A DNA stretch of 64,000 nucleotides from Fulvimarina manganoxydans (GTDB lineage: Bacteria > Pseudomonadota > Alphaproteobacteria > Rhizobiales > Rhizobiaceae): the NCBI RefSeq assembly GCF_900176465.1, contig NZ_FWXR01000005.1, positions 1 through 64,000 on the forward strand, given 5' to 3'. Both the position numbers and the translations under genes were made by a program. Each line of letters begins with the position of its first letter. Position 1 is the first letter of the stretch. Below the pieces are notes generated by a model that did not search any database, was not told the DNA's origin, and worked only from the letters and a program-made list of their open reading frames with translations. Of the stretch, positions 45,769 through 55,446 are shown one piece after another.

Positions 45769-45814
45769 CCGCATGATGTCGCCGGAAAAGTCGTGCAACC
45801 TTTCCGGATCATGC
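45769..45814. repeat. Rhizobiales-type intergenic palindrome
   Basis: Nested arms GCATGAT (45771-45777) / ATCATGC (45808-45814) and CCGGAAA (45782-45788) / TTTCCGG (45801-45807) form a long imperfect hairpin. It sits just after the stop of the aldehyde dehydrogenase gene and could also end its transcript. The GCATGATcCGGAAA wording matches a palindrome widespread between genes in Rhizobiales. Confidence 0.6.
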
Positions 45815-45815
45815 T

Positions 45816-47330
45816 TTAGCGCAGATCGTCGGGCAGAACGCCCTCGGGCATGTTCTGATAGCAGACCGGGCGCAGGAAGCGGCGGATCGACAAGGTGCCG
45901 ACCGAGGTCGCCCCAAAATTGGTCGAGGCGGGATATGGGCCGCCATGGACCATGGCGTCGGCCACTTCGACACCCGTCGGGAAGCCATTGGCGAGAAGCC
46001 GGCCGGCCTTGCGTTCCAGGATCGGCAGGAGCGTCTTCGTCGCCTCCGCGTCACCACCATCCATGTGGAGCGTCACGGTCAGCTGGCCATGGAGCCCCTT
46101 GGCGAGTTCGGCCATCTCCTCGACGCTTTTAACGCGAACGACGATGCCGAGCGGCCCGAAGACCTCTTCGCCGAGGCTCTCGTCACGAGCCCAAACCTCG
46201 CCGGTCGTCTCGAAGAGATAGGGCGAGGCGTGGCGGGAGGCGTTCGCTTCGCCGATCAGTTCCTTGACGCCTTCGGTCTTGGAAACACGCTCGGCGCCCT
46301 TGCGATAGGCCTCGGCGATGCCGTCTGTGAGCATGGCCTGTTTGGAGACGTCCTTGGCCGCCTCGACCGCGGCTGAGACGAATGCACCCGACTCCGTCGT
46401 GTCGAGTACGATCGCAACACCCGGATTGGTGCAGAATTGGCCGGCGCCCATGGTCAGCGAGCCGACCCAAGCCTTGCCGAGTTCGGCGCCACGAGCCTTC
46501 ACGGCTTCCGGCATCACGAACATCGGATTGATCGAGCCAAGCTCGCCGAAGAAGGGGATCGGCTCGGGCCGCGCGGCGCAGAGATTGTAGAGCGCGCGTC
46601 CGCCACCCAGCGAGCCGGTGAAGCCGACCGCCTTGATCATCGGATGGGTGACGAGCGCCTCGCCGACCTTGCGGTCGCCGCCTTGGACCAGCGAGAACAC
46701 GCCGGGGTGAAGATTGTGCGCTTTGATGGCCGCATCGATCGCCTGGGCGACGATCTCGCCGGTGCCGGGATGGGCGCCATGGCCCTTGACGACAACCGGG
46801 CAGCCGGCCGCGAGAGCCGCAGCGGTGTCGCCGCCGGCGGTTGAGAAGGCGAGCGGGAAGTTGGAGGCGCCAAAGACGGCGACCGGGCCGATCGGCCGCT
46901 GGATCATGCGAAGATCCGGGCGCGGCATCGGCTGGCGGTCGGGCATCGCCTCGTCATGGCGCCGGTCGAGATAGGCGCCTTCGCGGATATGCTTGGCAAA
47001 CAGCTTCAGCTGACCGGTCGTGCGCCCGCGCTCGCCGTTGAGACGCGCCTCGGGCAGACCTGTCTCCTGCGTGCCGATCTCGGTGATTTCGGCGCCGCGC
47101 TTCTCGATCTCCTCTGCGATCGTCTCCAAAAAGGCGGCGCGCGCCTCGCGGCTCGTATAGCCATAGGTCCAGAAGGCCTCTTCGGCGGCCTTGGCGGCCT
47201 CGTCGACGAGGTCCGGCGTACCGGTGGAGAATTCGCGTGCCTCGCCGGTCGCGGGCTCGGACTTGAAGGTCGAGCCGGACGATTTCCATGTCCCGGCGAT
47301 GAGATGTTTGCCGGTCAGGTCGAGTGCCAT
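45816..47330 (-). CDS. 2,5-dioxovalerate (alpha-ketoglutarate semialdehyde) dehydrogenase
   Basis: This 504-residue aldehyde dehydrogenase has FGASNFPLAFSTAGGDTAAA, the glutamate base in FFGELGSINP, the catalytic Cys in GAGQFCTNPG and EEVFGPLGIVVRV. The GSINPMFV and LLANGFPTGVEV features mark the ketoglutarate-semialdehyde branch. It oxidises 2,5-dioxopentanoate from KdgD to 2-oxoglutarate, the last step of uronate oxidation. Its start lies three bases after the udh stop, so the two are co-transcribed, divergent from the regulator. Confidence 0.92.
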   Translation of the reverse strand: MALDLTGKHLIAGTWKSSGSTFKSEPATGEAREFSTGTPDLVDEAAKAAEEAFWTYGYTSREARAAFLETIAEEIEKRGAEITEIGTQETGLPEARLNGERGRTTGQLKLFAKHIREGAYLDRRHDEAMPDRQPMPRPDLRMIQRPIGPVAVFGASNFPLAFSTAGGDTAAALAAGCPVVVKGHGAHPGTGEIVAQAIDAAIKAHNLHPGVFSLVQGGDRKVGEALVTHPMIKAVGFTGSLGGGRALYNLCAARPEPIPFFGELGSINPMFVMPEAVKARGAELGKAWVGSLTMGAGQFCTNPGVAIVLDTTESGAFVSAAVEAAKDVSKQAMLTDGIAEAYRKGAERVSKTEGVKELIGEANASRHASPYLFETTGEVWARDESLGEEVFGPLGIVVRVKSVEEMAELAKGLHGQLTVTLHMDGGDAEATKTLLPILERKAGRLLANGFPTGVEVADAMVHGGPYPASTNFGATSVGTLSIRRFLRPVCYQNMPEGVLPDDLR

Positions 47331-47333
47331 GGA

Positions 47334-48134
47334 TTACTCCTCATGAATGGGTTCAGCGGTGAATAGACCGCCCTGATAGACCGCGTCCGGCGCATCCCGT
47401 CCGGGAGGCGCCATGGCCGCGTCGATTTTCGCGCGGTAAACTTCGGAATTGTCTGTCGGCCGCCAGCCGAGATAAGCGACAGCCGAGTTGTCCCACCATT
47501 TCGTGTCGTTGTCGGACACGCCCCATATAATAGGACAGCCCAATCGGGGAACCGCAAAAATACTATTAATCAGCGAAACGAAATCGCCCGCGCTGAGCCA
47601 GGTCGACAACATGCGATGGTTCTTGGGTTCGGGAAAGCAGGAGCCGATCCTGACGATCGCCGTCTCCTGGCCGAACTTGTCATGATACATCGAGGCCATC
47701 GCCTCGCCGAAGCATTTCGATACGCCATAGAGGCCATCAGGCCGCAAGGGCACGTCATTCGTCAGATAGGTGTCCTGGGTGTAATAGCCAATCGTGTGGT
47801 TCGAACTGGCGAAGACGATGCGCGGTTGGCCGGCGGCTCTTGCGGCTTCATAAAGATTGTAGACGCCGATGATATTGGCTTCGAGGATCGGACCAAAGGG
47901 CTTTTCCACCGACACGCCACCGAAATGGATAATGCCGTCGCAACCAGCGACGAGATCGCGGACGGCCGCCGCATCGGCAAGATCGCAAGGAACGACCTCT
48001 TCCCCCTGCTTCGCGGGCTCCATGTCGGCAATATCGGACAGGCGCAAGGTCTTGGCGAGCGGACGCAGCTTTTCGCGCGCCATCTGGCCGAGCCCTCCGG
48101 CGGCGCCAGTGATGAGAAGTCGGTCGAGCATCAA
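47334..48134 (-). CDS. udh: Uronate dehydrogenase
   Basis: This 266-residue NAD-dependent extended short-chain dehydrogenase (or 265 from the second Met) has LLITGAAGGLGQMAREKL, GGVSVEKPFGPILEANIIGV, YNLYEAARAAGQPRIVFASS, the catalytic Tyr-Lys in LYGVSKCFGEAM, and VRIGSCFPEPKNHRMLSTWL. These agree closely with the Agrobacterium Udh enzyme as I remember it. It oxidises galacturonate or glucuronate to the aldarolactone used by the Gci enzyme encoded at 50316. The C-terminal third is somewhat less conserved and slightly AT-richer near 47520-47600. Confidence 0.93.
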   Translation of the reverse strand: MMLDRLLITGAAGGLGQMAREKLRPLAKTLRLSDIADMEPAKQGEEVVPCDLADAAAVRDLVAGCDGIIHFGGVSVEKPFGPILEANIIGVYNLYEAARAAGQPRIVFASSNHTIGYYTQDTYLTNDVPLRPDGLYGVSKCFGEAMASMYHDKFGQETAIVRIGSCFPEPKNHRMLSTWLSAGDFVSLINSIFAVPRLGCPIIWGVSDNDTKWWDNSAVAYLGWRPTDNSEVYRAKIDAAMAPPGRDAPDAVYQGGLFTAEPIHEE

Positions 48135-48378
48135 CAGTCCTTAGTGAGTGATCGCCGCGAAGTCCGGTCGGCGATGTTGGCGCAACAAGGCGGCAGGTAG
48201 CACCGCACGACCTACCCCCATGGCCGGTGCCCTCCCCGTCTTTTGCGACACGATCTCGCGTGACGGGATCGGGAGAGCCGCCGATCTGATGGAGAGCGCT
48301 CATCATGCGGCCATGGCTCCGACGCACTCCGCGACACATGGCGTCTTGTCTTCGCTTGTTCAAGGCGGCATGATGCAG

Positions 48379-48389
48379 TTGTCAGACAA
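48379..48389. promoter_or_regulatory. Likely GntR operator 1
   Basis: TTGTCAGACAA is a perfect 11-bp palindrome in the divergent region between udh and the GntR regulator. Its spacing to both starts suits control of both transcripts. A second near-identical copy lies before kdgD. Confidence 0.7.
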
Positions 48390-48467
48390 GCTGTCAAGCG
48401 CGATCCGCGGGCTTCGATGGAACGGAAGTCGCAGATGGGAGGGGATGACGACCCGACTGCAGGAAGG

Positions 48468-49256
48468 ATGGAATTCTTGAAGACGCCCGAAACCAAACCA
48501 CCACCTTCCCTCGCGCCGACGGCGCCAGCCCGGCGCTCGGGGCTCTCGGCGCGGGTTGCCGAGGAGTTGCGCCGCGCGATCCTATCCGGTGTCGTGCCGA
48601 TCGGGGGCAAGCTTCCGAGCGAGGCCGCCTTGACCGCAAGCCACGGCGTGTCGCGCACCGTGGTGCGTGAGGCGATCGCGGAATTGCGGGCCGACGGCCT
48701 GGTCGAACCGCGCCAGGGCGCCGGGGTTTTCGTGACCGCCATCGCGGCCGGTCCGCCCCAGCCCTTTCAATCGGTCGATCCGATGCGCCTGTCCTCAGCG
48801 ATCGAGCTTCTGGAGTTGCGCTATGCGGTGGAGATCGAGGCAGCCGGCCTTGCCGCTCTTCGTCGCTCGCCAGCCCAGGACGAGGCGATCTTCGAGCATT
48901 GCGCCGTGATCGAGCGCCTGATGCGGGAGGGCGCTTCCACGGTCGAGGCCGATTTCGCGCTGCATCTGACGATCGCCGACGCAACCAACAATATGCGCTT
49001 TCGGGAATTTCTGGAGATGCTGGGCGAGAAGGCAATACCGCGCCGCGCCGTCCAGCGCAGCGAAAGCGGCGAAGAGACGCCGAGCGATTATCTCCGGCAG
49101 ATTCAGGCCGAGCACCGGGCGATCGCCGATGCGATCTCGCGCCAGGAGGACGAAGCGGCGCGCGAGGCGATGCGTATCCATCTGAAGGGCGGCCAGATGC
49201 GCTATCGCAAGCTTCTGCGCAAAGCGCTCGATCCAACTTATCAGACAAGTTGTTGA
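48468..49256 (+). CDS. GntR-family regulator (FadR/FCD subfamily) of uronate oxidation
   Basis: This regulator of about 262 residues has a winged-helix N-terminus (RVAEELRRAILSGVVPIGGK, LPSEAALTASHGVSRTVVRE, LRADGLVEPRQGAGVFV) and an FCD-type all-helical effector domain (IELLELRYAVEIEAAGLAAL, DFALHLTIADATNNMRFREF, AEHRAIADAISRQEDEAARE). The start is uncertain: ATG 48417, ATG 48468 or TTG 48477 are in frame, and AGGAAGG near 48460 fits the last two. It sits between udh and kdgD with matching palindromes on both sides, so it most likely represses both transcripts and responds to a uronate or a pathway intermediate. Confidence 0.9.
   Translation: MEFLKTPETKPPPSLAPTAPARRSGLSARVAEELRRAILSGVVPIGGKLPSEAALTASHGVSRTVVREAIAELRADGLVEPRQGAGVFVTAIAAGPPQPFQSVDPMRLSSAIELLELRYAVEIEAAGLAALRRSPAQDEAIFEHCAVIERLMREGASTVEADFALHLTIADATNNMRFREFLEMLGEKAIPRRAVQRSESGEETPSDYLRQIQAEHRAIADAISRQEDEAAREAMRIHLKGGQMRYRKLLRKALDPTYQTSC
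49238..49248. promoter_or_regulatory. Likely GntR operator 2
   Basis: TTATCAGACAA differs from operator 1 by one base. Here the outer arms CAACTT (49234-49239) and AAGTTG (49247-49252) extend the symmetry. It overlaps the last codons of the regulator gene and lies about 70 bp before kdgD, placing it to control a separate kdgD promoter. Confidence 0.65.
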
Positions 49257-50228
<972 letters not shown>

Positions 50229-50315
50229 GCCGCTCGGCAGCTGTTCAGCCGAAGCCCGTCTCATGCTCGCAGCCGGACGATCATGACAGGACCGTTCGCG
50301 AAGAAAGACCCGCTT

Positions 50316-51449
50316 ATGAAGATCGCCGCCGTCCATACCCATATTCTCGACCATCGGCTGGAGACGCCCTTCGAAAGCGCCTCGATGCGCTTCGATCGGC
50401 GCCAGCATTGTCTGGTCGAGATCGTCTGCGACGACGGAACGACCGGCTGGGGCGAGTGTCTGGGCCCCGCACGCCTCAATGCGGCGGTGGTCGAGGCCTA
50501 TGGGGCGAGGCTTCTCGGCCGCGATCCGCTGGAAACCGAAAAGCTCTGGCAGGAGCTCTATAATCTTTTCCGCGATCAAGGCCAGCGAGGCCTGGCCGTC
50601 ACCGCTTTGTCGGGGATCGACGTTGCGCTTTGGGACATCAAGGGCAAGCGCTTCGGTGTATCGGTCTCGGCGCTTCTCGGCGGGCGCATGCGCGAGAGCG
50701 TCAAGGCCTATGCCACCGGCTCCTTCCGCCGTGACGGGGTCGACCGGGTTCGGGACAATGCGGAGGAATGCGCCGCCCATATCGCGGCGGGCTTTCATGC
50801 GGTGAAGATCAAGATCGGGTTCGGCGTCGCCGAAGATCTCGCCGTCATTAAAGCCGTGCGCGAGGCGATCGGCCCAGCGGCGCGGCTGATGATCGATGCC
50901 AATCACGGCTATGACGTCCTGGAAGCGATCGAGCTGGGCAAAGGCGCGGCCGATTGCGACATCGACTGGTTCGAAGAGCCAGTGATCCCCGAACAGCTCG
51001 GCGCCTATCGCGCTGTGCGCCAAGGCCAGCCGATCCCGGTTGCCGGCGGCGAGACCTGGCATGGCCGCTTTGCCTTCAAGGAGCCGCTCGAGACGCGCGC
51101 CATCGACATCGCCCAGCCCGATCTTTGCGGTGTCGGCGGCTTTACCGAGATGCGCCGCGTCGCCGATATGGCGGCGCTGCATGGCGTGCGACTCGTGCCC
51201 CATGTCTGGGGAACCGCGGTGCAGATCGCGGCCTCGCTTCAGTTCATCGCCGCCCTTCTGCCCGATCCGCCGCGCCGAAGACCGATCGAGCCGATCCTCG
51301 AATTCGACCGCACACACAACCCCTTCCGCCAGTCGATCGCCGCCGAGCCTTTCGAGCATGAAGATGGGATCGTTGTGATCCCCGATCGGCCCGGCATCGG
51401 CTTTACGCCGAATAGAGACGCCATCGAGGAATTCAGGTTGCGGGATTGA
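50316..51449 (+). CDS. gci: D-galactarolactone cycloisomerase (enolase superfamily)
   Basis: This 377-residue enzyme of the mandelate-racemase group has LETPFESASMRFDRRQHCLV, GWGECLGPARLNAAVV, ALWDIKGK, the catalytic Lys pair in VKIKIGFG, metal ligands in MIDANHGYD, WFEEPV and VAGGETWHG, and the late His in VPHVWGTAVQIAAS. The sequence agrees very well with the Agrobacterium Gci as I recall it, including length. It opens the galactaro- or glucarolactone made by Udh to 5-dehydro-4-deoxyglucarate, the substrate of KdgD. ATG 50316 (MKIAAVHTH) matches the family start; ATG 50283 would add 11 residues. Confidence 0.93.
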   Translation: MKIAAVHTHILDHRLETPFESASMRFDRRQHCLVEIVCDDGTTGWGECLGPARLNAAVVEAYGARLLGRDPLETEKLWQELYNLFRDQGQRGLAVTALSGIDVALWDIKGKRFGVSVSALLGGRMRESVKAYATGSFRRDGVDRVRDNAEECAAHIAAGFHAVKIKIGFGVAEDLAVIKAVREAIGPAARLMIDANHGYDVLEAIELGKGAADCDIDWFEEPVIPEQLGAYRAVRQGQPIPVAGGETWHGRFAFKEPLETRAIDIAQPDLCGVGGFTEMRRVADMAALHGVRLVPHVWGTAVQIAASLQFIAALLPDPPRRRPIEPILEFDRTHNPFRQSIAAEPFEHEDGIVVIPDRPGIGFTPNRDAIEEFRLRD

Positions 51450-51662
51450 GAGGGCGTAGGCAGAGGGATCGAGGTCAAGCGTCGAGAGCCCCTCGCCGTC
51501 AGTCCTTCTTGCGTCATTTCGCAAATTATCGCGGGTCTGCAGAGTTCGAAGGTCAGACCAATCATTCGACGCTTCGTCAGCTGTTTCCATCCGACGCAGC
51601 AGGACTAGACCCGATACCGCTTGGGCCGAGGGAATTTAAGGACGCGGGCTTCGGTGCCCCAC

Positions 51663-52547
51663 CTATCCGATTACGACCTTCGGCGGATGTTTGCCGGCGA
51701 CGCCCGGCTCCAGGACGAAGGTGCGGCCGGCATTCGCATCGTCGGCCCGCGCGCCCGGCGTCATGCCCTGATGGGCGGTCGTGACCAGAATCTTGTCGGC
51801 CGTCTCCCCGATGAAGGCGGGGCAGGTCGGCTGGCTCGCCGGCACTTCGATGCGCCGCAGGACCTTGCCTTCAGGCGAGAGAACCATGAGGCATTTGCCA
51901 CCCCAACAGGCAATCCAGATCGTCCCGTCGCGCGCGACAAGCGCTCCATCCAGGGCGCCCGGCCCACCTGCCTGATCGTGGAGTTCGGTCGGCTCGCCGG
52001 TCGGCAGGCCAGTCGCCGGATCGCAGTCGACGCGCATCAGCTTGTTGATGGCAGTATCGGCAAAATAGGCAAGACGCCCATCGTCCGAAAAGCAGATGGC
52101 GTTGGGGATCGAGACATTGGCGTAGAGGCTGGTGATCGTGCCGGCGCGATAATGGTAGATGGCGCCCGCTTCCCGCTCGGCACGCTTACCCATCGTCCCG
52201 ATCCACAGCGCGCCCGAGGGATGGACGCCGCCATCATTGGAGCGGGTGTCTGGGCGGTCCGCTTCCAGCGGTTTATGAAGTGTCAGCCGTCCGGTGTCCC
52301 GCTCGCGCAGGTAAAGCCCGTCCTCCCCGGCGACAATCTGGGTGGCCTCGTCGACCACCGCGATCTCGCTCGCCATCACCGGCATGTCATGTCGGGTGAC
52401 GTTGCCGCTTGCCAGCGGCATCTCGTAGAGCCCCTTGCCGATGATATCGAACCAGAAGGCCGTGTTGGTCTCAGGGTCGTAGGTCGGCCCTTCGCCGAGT
52501 TCGAGAAGCTCGTCATGTACGATGCGCGTCGGTACCGATTCCAGCAT
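51663..52547 (-). CDS. SMP-30/gluconolactonase family sugar lactonase
   Basis: This 294-residue beta-propeller has LGEGPTYDPETNTAFWFDII, the metal-binding RSNDGGVHPSGALWIGTM, SIPNAICFSDDGRLAYFADT and GGPGALDGALVARDGTIWIA. It hydrolyses a sugar lactone to the acid, here most likely the galactono- or arabinolactone produced by the sugar dehydrogenase at 55446-56387. It is the last gene of the leftward galactose operon, 213 bases after dgoA, and converges with gci. Confidence 0.9.
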   Translation of the reverse strand: MLESVPTRIVHDELLELGEGPTYDPETNTAFWFDIIGKGLYEMPLASGNVTRHDMPVMASEIAVVDEATQIVAGEDGLYLRERDTGRLTLHKPLEADRPDTRSNDGGVHPSGALWIGTMGKRAEREAGAIYHYRAGTITSLYANVSIPNAICFSDDGRLAYFADTAINKLMRVDCDPATGLPTGEPTELHDQAGGPGALDGALVARDGTIWIACWGGKCLMVLSPEGKVLRRIEVPASQPTCPAFIGETADKILVTTAHQGMTPGARADDANAGRTFVLEPGVAGKHPPKVVIG

Positions 52548-52760
52548 TTCTATTCTCCTTCCTCCCCAGAGCGGATGGCTCTACAACGAAATCGCCGGCC
52601 TGCTCTAAGTCCAAGTTGCGAAGCACAATATTGTCGGACGCCTCGCGCGACTCCTTTGTGTAATGCGCTGATCTGGACGGCAATCGGCACGCTCGTGCCC
52701 TCGCCTTTCTTGACCTATGCTGGCGGCAACATCGAGGATGGGAAGCAAGAGAGCCGACCG

Positions 52761-53408
52761 TCAGGACGGATAGGCCGCATCCCACCCCGTCACGGCCGCT
52801 TCGGCCCGGCGCTTGACCTCCCCTGCCGACAATCCCGGCTTATAGAGCGAGGAGCCGAGGCCGAAGGCGGTGACGCCCACGCTTGCGTAATCGCTAAAAT
52901 CGCTCTCGCTGACACCGCCGACCGCACCAACGATCGTGCCCTTCGGCAGAACGGCCACAACGGCACCAATGCCCTTGGAGCCAAGGACGGAAGCGGGGAA
53001 GAATTTCAGGGCCGATGCTCCGGCTTTCAGTGCCGTGAAAGCTTCTGTCGGCGTGAAGACACCGGGCATGGTGACAAGCGAGCGCCTTCCGGCTTCGGCC
53101 AAGATCCCTGTGTCAACATTGGGCGAGACGAGGAGCCTGCCGCCAACATCGGCAAGGCGCGTCACATCGCCAGTATCGACGACGGTGCCGGCTCCGATAA
53201 GCACGCCGTCTGGCGCCAAGCGCGCGGCAGTTTCGATCGAGCGGAACGGGTCCGGCGAATTGAGCGGGATCTCGATCGCCTCGAAACCGGCTTCGATTAA
53301 TCCACCAACGATCGGCTCAACTTCGTCGGGTTTTATGCCGCGCAAGATCGCCACGAGATTGCGCTTCAGACGTGGCCAGGGCGTCGAGGAAGTGAGTGGC
53401 GAAGACAT
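52761..53408 (-). CDS. dgoA: 2-dehydro-3-deoxy-6-phosphogalactonate aldolase
   Basis: This 215-residue KDPG-type class I aldolase has LVAILRGIKPDEVEPIVGGL, FEAIEIPLNSPDPFRSI with the catalytic Glu, VLIGAGTVVDTGDV, LVSPNVDTGI and the Schiff-base Lys in ALKFFPASVLG. The IEIPLNSPDP and LKFFPAS wording is of the DgoA (galactonate) branch. It splits KDPGal to pyruvate and glyceraldehyde 3-phosphate. Its start lies three bases after the dgoK stop. Confidence 0.93.
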   Translation of the reverse strand: MSSPLTSSTPWPRLKRNLVAILRGIKPDEVEPIVGGLIEAGFEAIEIPLNSPDPFRSIETAARLAPDGVLIGAGTVVDTGDVTRLADVGGRLLVSPNVDTGILAEAGRRSLVTMPGVFTPTEAFTALKAGASALKFFPASVLGSKGIGAVVAVLPKGTIVGAVGGVSESDFSDYASVGVTAFGLGSSLYKPGLSAGEVKRRAEAAVTGWDAAYPS

Positions 53409-53411
53409 GGA

Positions 53412-54341
53412 TCAGCCTTTCAGAAAGAGGTGCCCTGCAGCGGCATGAAGGCCGCGCCGGGCGAGATCGTCGGCGTCCACGGTTCGTGCCTCGATGCCGG
53501 CGGCTTGGAAGGCGGCGCCATAGAGCGTCGCGAGCCGACCGGCGCCTGCGAGGACGACCGATTGCAGGCCGGCATTTCCCGCAAAAGCCTTGGCCCCGGC
53601 GATTTCGAGCCCGATCAGATGGCCCGAAAGACGCGCAGCAAGCCGCTCTTTCGACGTGTCGGCCAGAAGGTCTTCGGCGCGCAGCGAGAAGAGTTGGGCG
53701 GTCGCCTGTTCGGGCTTCTCGATCGCTTGAGCGACCGCAGAGCGGACCTCGTCCGCGACCTGATCGAAATCCTCAGGGAGCGCGAGGGAGTAGCGCAGAA
53801 CCGAATGGCCGGACAGAAGCGCGTAGAGTTCTCCGGTCATGAAGGTGCGAAAGGCGGCGATGCGTCCCTCTTCCAGCCGCACCCATTTGGAATGGGTGCC
53901 GGGCAGGCACACGATGCCATCTTCAAGGCCAGAGAGGACCAGACCGAGAAGCTGGGTTTCCTCCCCGCGCATCACGTCATAGGCGCCCTCGGCGCGCTGG
54001 CATACGCCGGGGAGAAGGTGGACTTCGCGTCTGGCGTCCTTTGGCGAAACGGCGTTGGCCGCGATTTCAGACAAGGTGGCGGGCGTCTCCACATAGGGCG
54101 CCTCGACCCAGCCCTGTCGTGCGCCCGCCATGCCGCAGACAATGACGGGCGTCAGCGCGGACAATCCGTCACGGTCGAGATGGCTTTCGAGGACTGCGCT
54201 GAAGCCGATCTCGGCGGCAACGCTCATGCCCTCGTCCGTGCGCTCCTCATGCAGCACGTCACCGTTCTTTGAGACCAGCCAGAGCCGGAAGCTGGAGGTT
54301 CCCCAGTCGACGGCCACATAGGCGATATCTTCAGAAGTCAT
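53412..54341 (-). CDS. dgoK: 2-dehydro-3-deoxygalactonokinase
   Basis: This is a 309-residue sugar-acid kinase with the phosphate-binding VAVDWGTSSFRLWLV, VIVCGMAGARQGWVEAPYVE, CLPGTHSKWVRLEEGRIAAF and TFMTGELYALLSGHSVL, all DgoK features. It phosphorylates 2-dehydro-3-deoxygalactonate at C6. ATG 54341 is chosen because GGAG precedes it and an earlier start at 54503 would run into galM. It is 37 bases from galM and three from dgoA. Confidence 0.93.
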   Translation of the reverse strand: MTSEDIAYVAVDWGTSSFRLWLVSKNGDVLHEERTDEGMSVAAEIGFSAVLESHLDRDGLSALTPVIVCGMAGARQGWVEAPYVETPATLSEIAANAVSPKDARREVHLLPGVCQRAEGAYDVMRGEETQLLGLVLSGLEDGIVCLPGTHSKWVRLEEGRIAAFRTFMTGELYALLSGHSVLRYSLALPEDFDQVADEVRSAVAQAIEKPEQATAQLFSLRAEDLLADTSKERLAARLSGHLIGLEIAGAKAFAGNAGLQSVVLAGAGRLATLYGAAFQAAGIEARTVDADDLARRGLHAAAGHLFLKG

Positions 54342-54378
54342 GGCGCCCTTTTCTCCTTCGATGCCGACGCTCTTCGCT

Positions 54379-55446
54379 TCAAAGCGTTCCGAAACGATAG
54401 ACCGAAACCTGGGAGAAGGTCTCGCCCGGATCGAGACGCGCGGTGGGAAAGTCCGGCTGGTTGGGACTGTCGGGGAAAAGCTGCGGCTCGATACAGAGCC
54501 CATCTCCCTGGCGGATCATCCGGCCTTTCTTGCCGGCCGCCGTCCCGTCGAGAAAATTACCGCTATAGAATTGCACGCCCGGCGCCGTCGTCAGAAAATC
54601 GAGGCAGCGCCCGGATCGCCGATCCGTCAAACGCACTGCGCCGACCGGCTCTTTCCGGTGCTTGTCAGCGAGGCAGTAGCAATGGTCGAAGCCTCGGCCG
54701 ATGCGGATCTGCTCGTCGCTCCCATCGCGGACACCCTCTGCGATCGAACGAGGCGCACGAAAATCGAATGGCGTTCCAAGGACGGGTCGTCGCTCGCCGG
54801 TCGGGATCGCGGTCTTGTCGGTCGGAAGATAGGTTTCGGCCGCGATCGTCACCTCATGGTCGAGAACGTCGCCCGCGGCGGGACCGCCGAGATTGAAATA
54901 GACATGGTTCGTCAGATTGACGATCGTCGGAGCGTCGGTCGTCGCCTCATAGGTGAGGGTCAGCTCGCCTGTCGCCGTCAGATCATAGCGGGCGCGTGCT
55001 TCGACCTTGCCGGGATAGCCCGCGTCGCCGTCCGGGCTCGTCAGCGCGAAGACCACGAAGGGATTCGGCGCCTCGCCATGGCCGTCCACGCGCCAATTGC
55101 GCATGCCGAAACCCGACGAGCCGCCATGAAGATGGTTCGGCCCGTTATTCGTCTCCAACTCGTAGGTCTTGCCGTCGAGAGTGAAGCGCCCCTTGGCGAT
55201 GCGATTGGCAAAGCGCCCGACGCTGACGCCGAAATGCTGCGGCACGCGCTCATATTGGAAGAGATCGTCATAGCCGAGGGTCACGTCTTCGCTCCGGCCT
55301 TGCGCATCGGGCACCCGAACCGCCTGCAGCGCCGCGCCGAAACTCATGACGGTGATGGAGATTCCGTCGCGTGACAGATCGAAGGCGGCGACGTCCTCGC
55401 CTGTCGAAAGCTGGCCGAAGGAGCGACGAGTGAGGCTGACGGCCAT
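54379..55446 (-). CDS. galM: Aldose 1-epimerase (galactose mutarotase)
   Basis: This 355-residue GalM-type enzyme has GVSVGRFANRIAKGRFTLDG, NNGPNHLHGGSSGFGMRNW with one catalytic His, TNHVYFNLGG with the other, FDHCYCL, and the catalytic Glu near the end (GLCIEPQLFPDSPNQPDF). It interconverts alpha and beta sugars so the dehydrogenase sees its preferred anomer. Start and stop codons overlap with the upstream dehydrogenase gene at 55446. Confidence 0.92.
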   Translation of the reverse strand: MAVSLTRRSFGQLSTGEDVAAFDLSRDGISITVMSFGAALQAVRVPDAQGRSEDVTLGYDDLFQYERVPQHFGVSVGRFANRIAKGRFTLDGKTYELETNNGPNHLHGGSSGFGMRNWRVDGHGEAPNPFVVFALTSPDGDAGYPGKVEARARYDLTATGELTLTYEATTDAPTIVNLTNHVYFNLGGPAAGDVLDHEVTIAAETYLPTDKTAIPTGERRPVLGTPFDFRAPRSIAEGVRDGSDEQIRIGRGFDHCYCLADKHRKEPVGAVRLTDRRSGRCLDFLTTAPGVQFYSGNFLDGTAAGKKGRMIRQGDGLCIEPQLFPDSPNQPDFPTARLDPGETFSQVSVYRFGTL

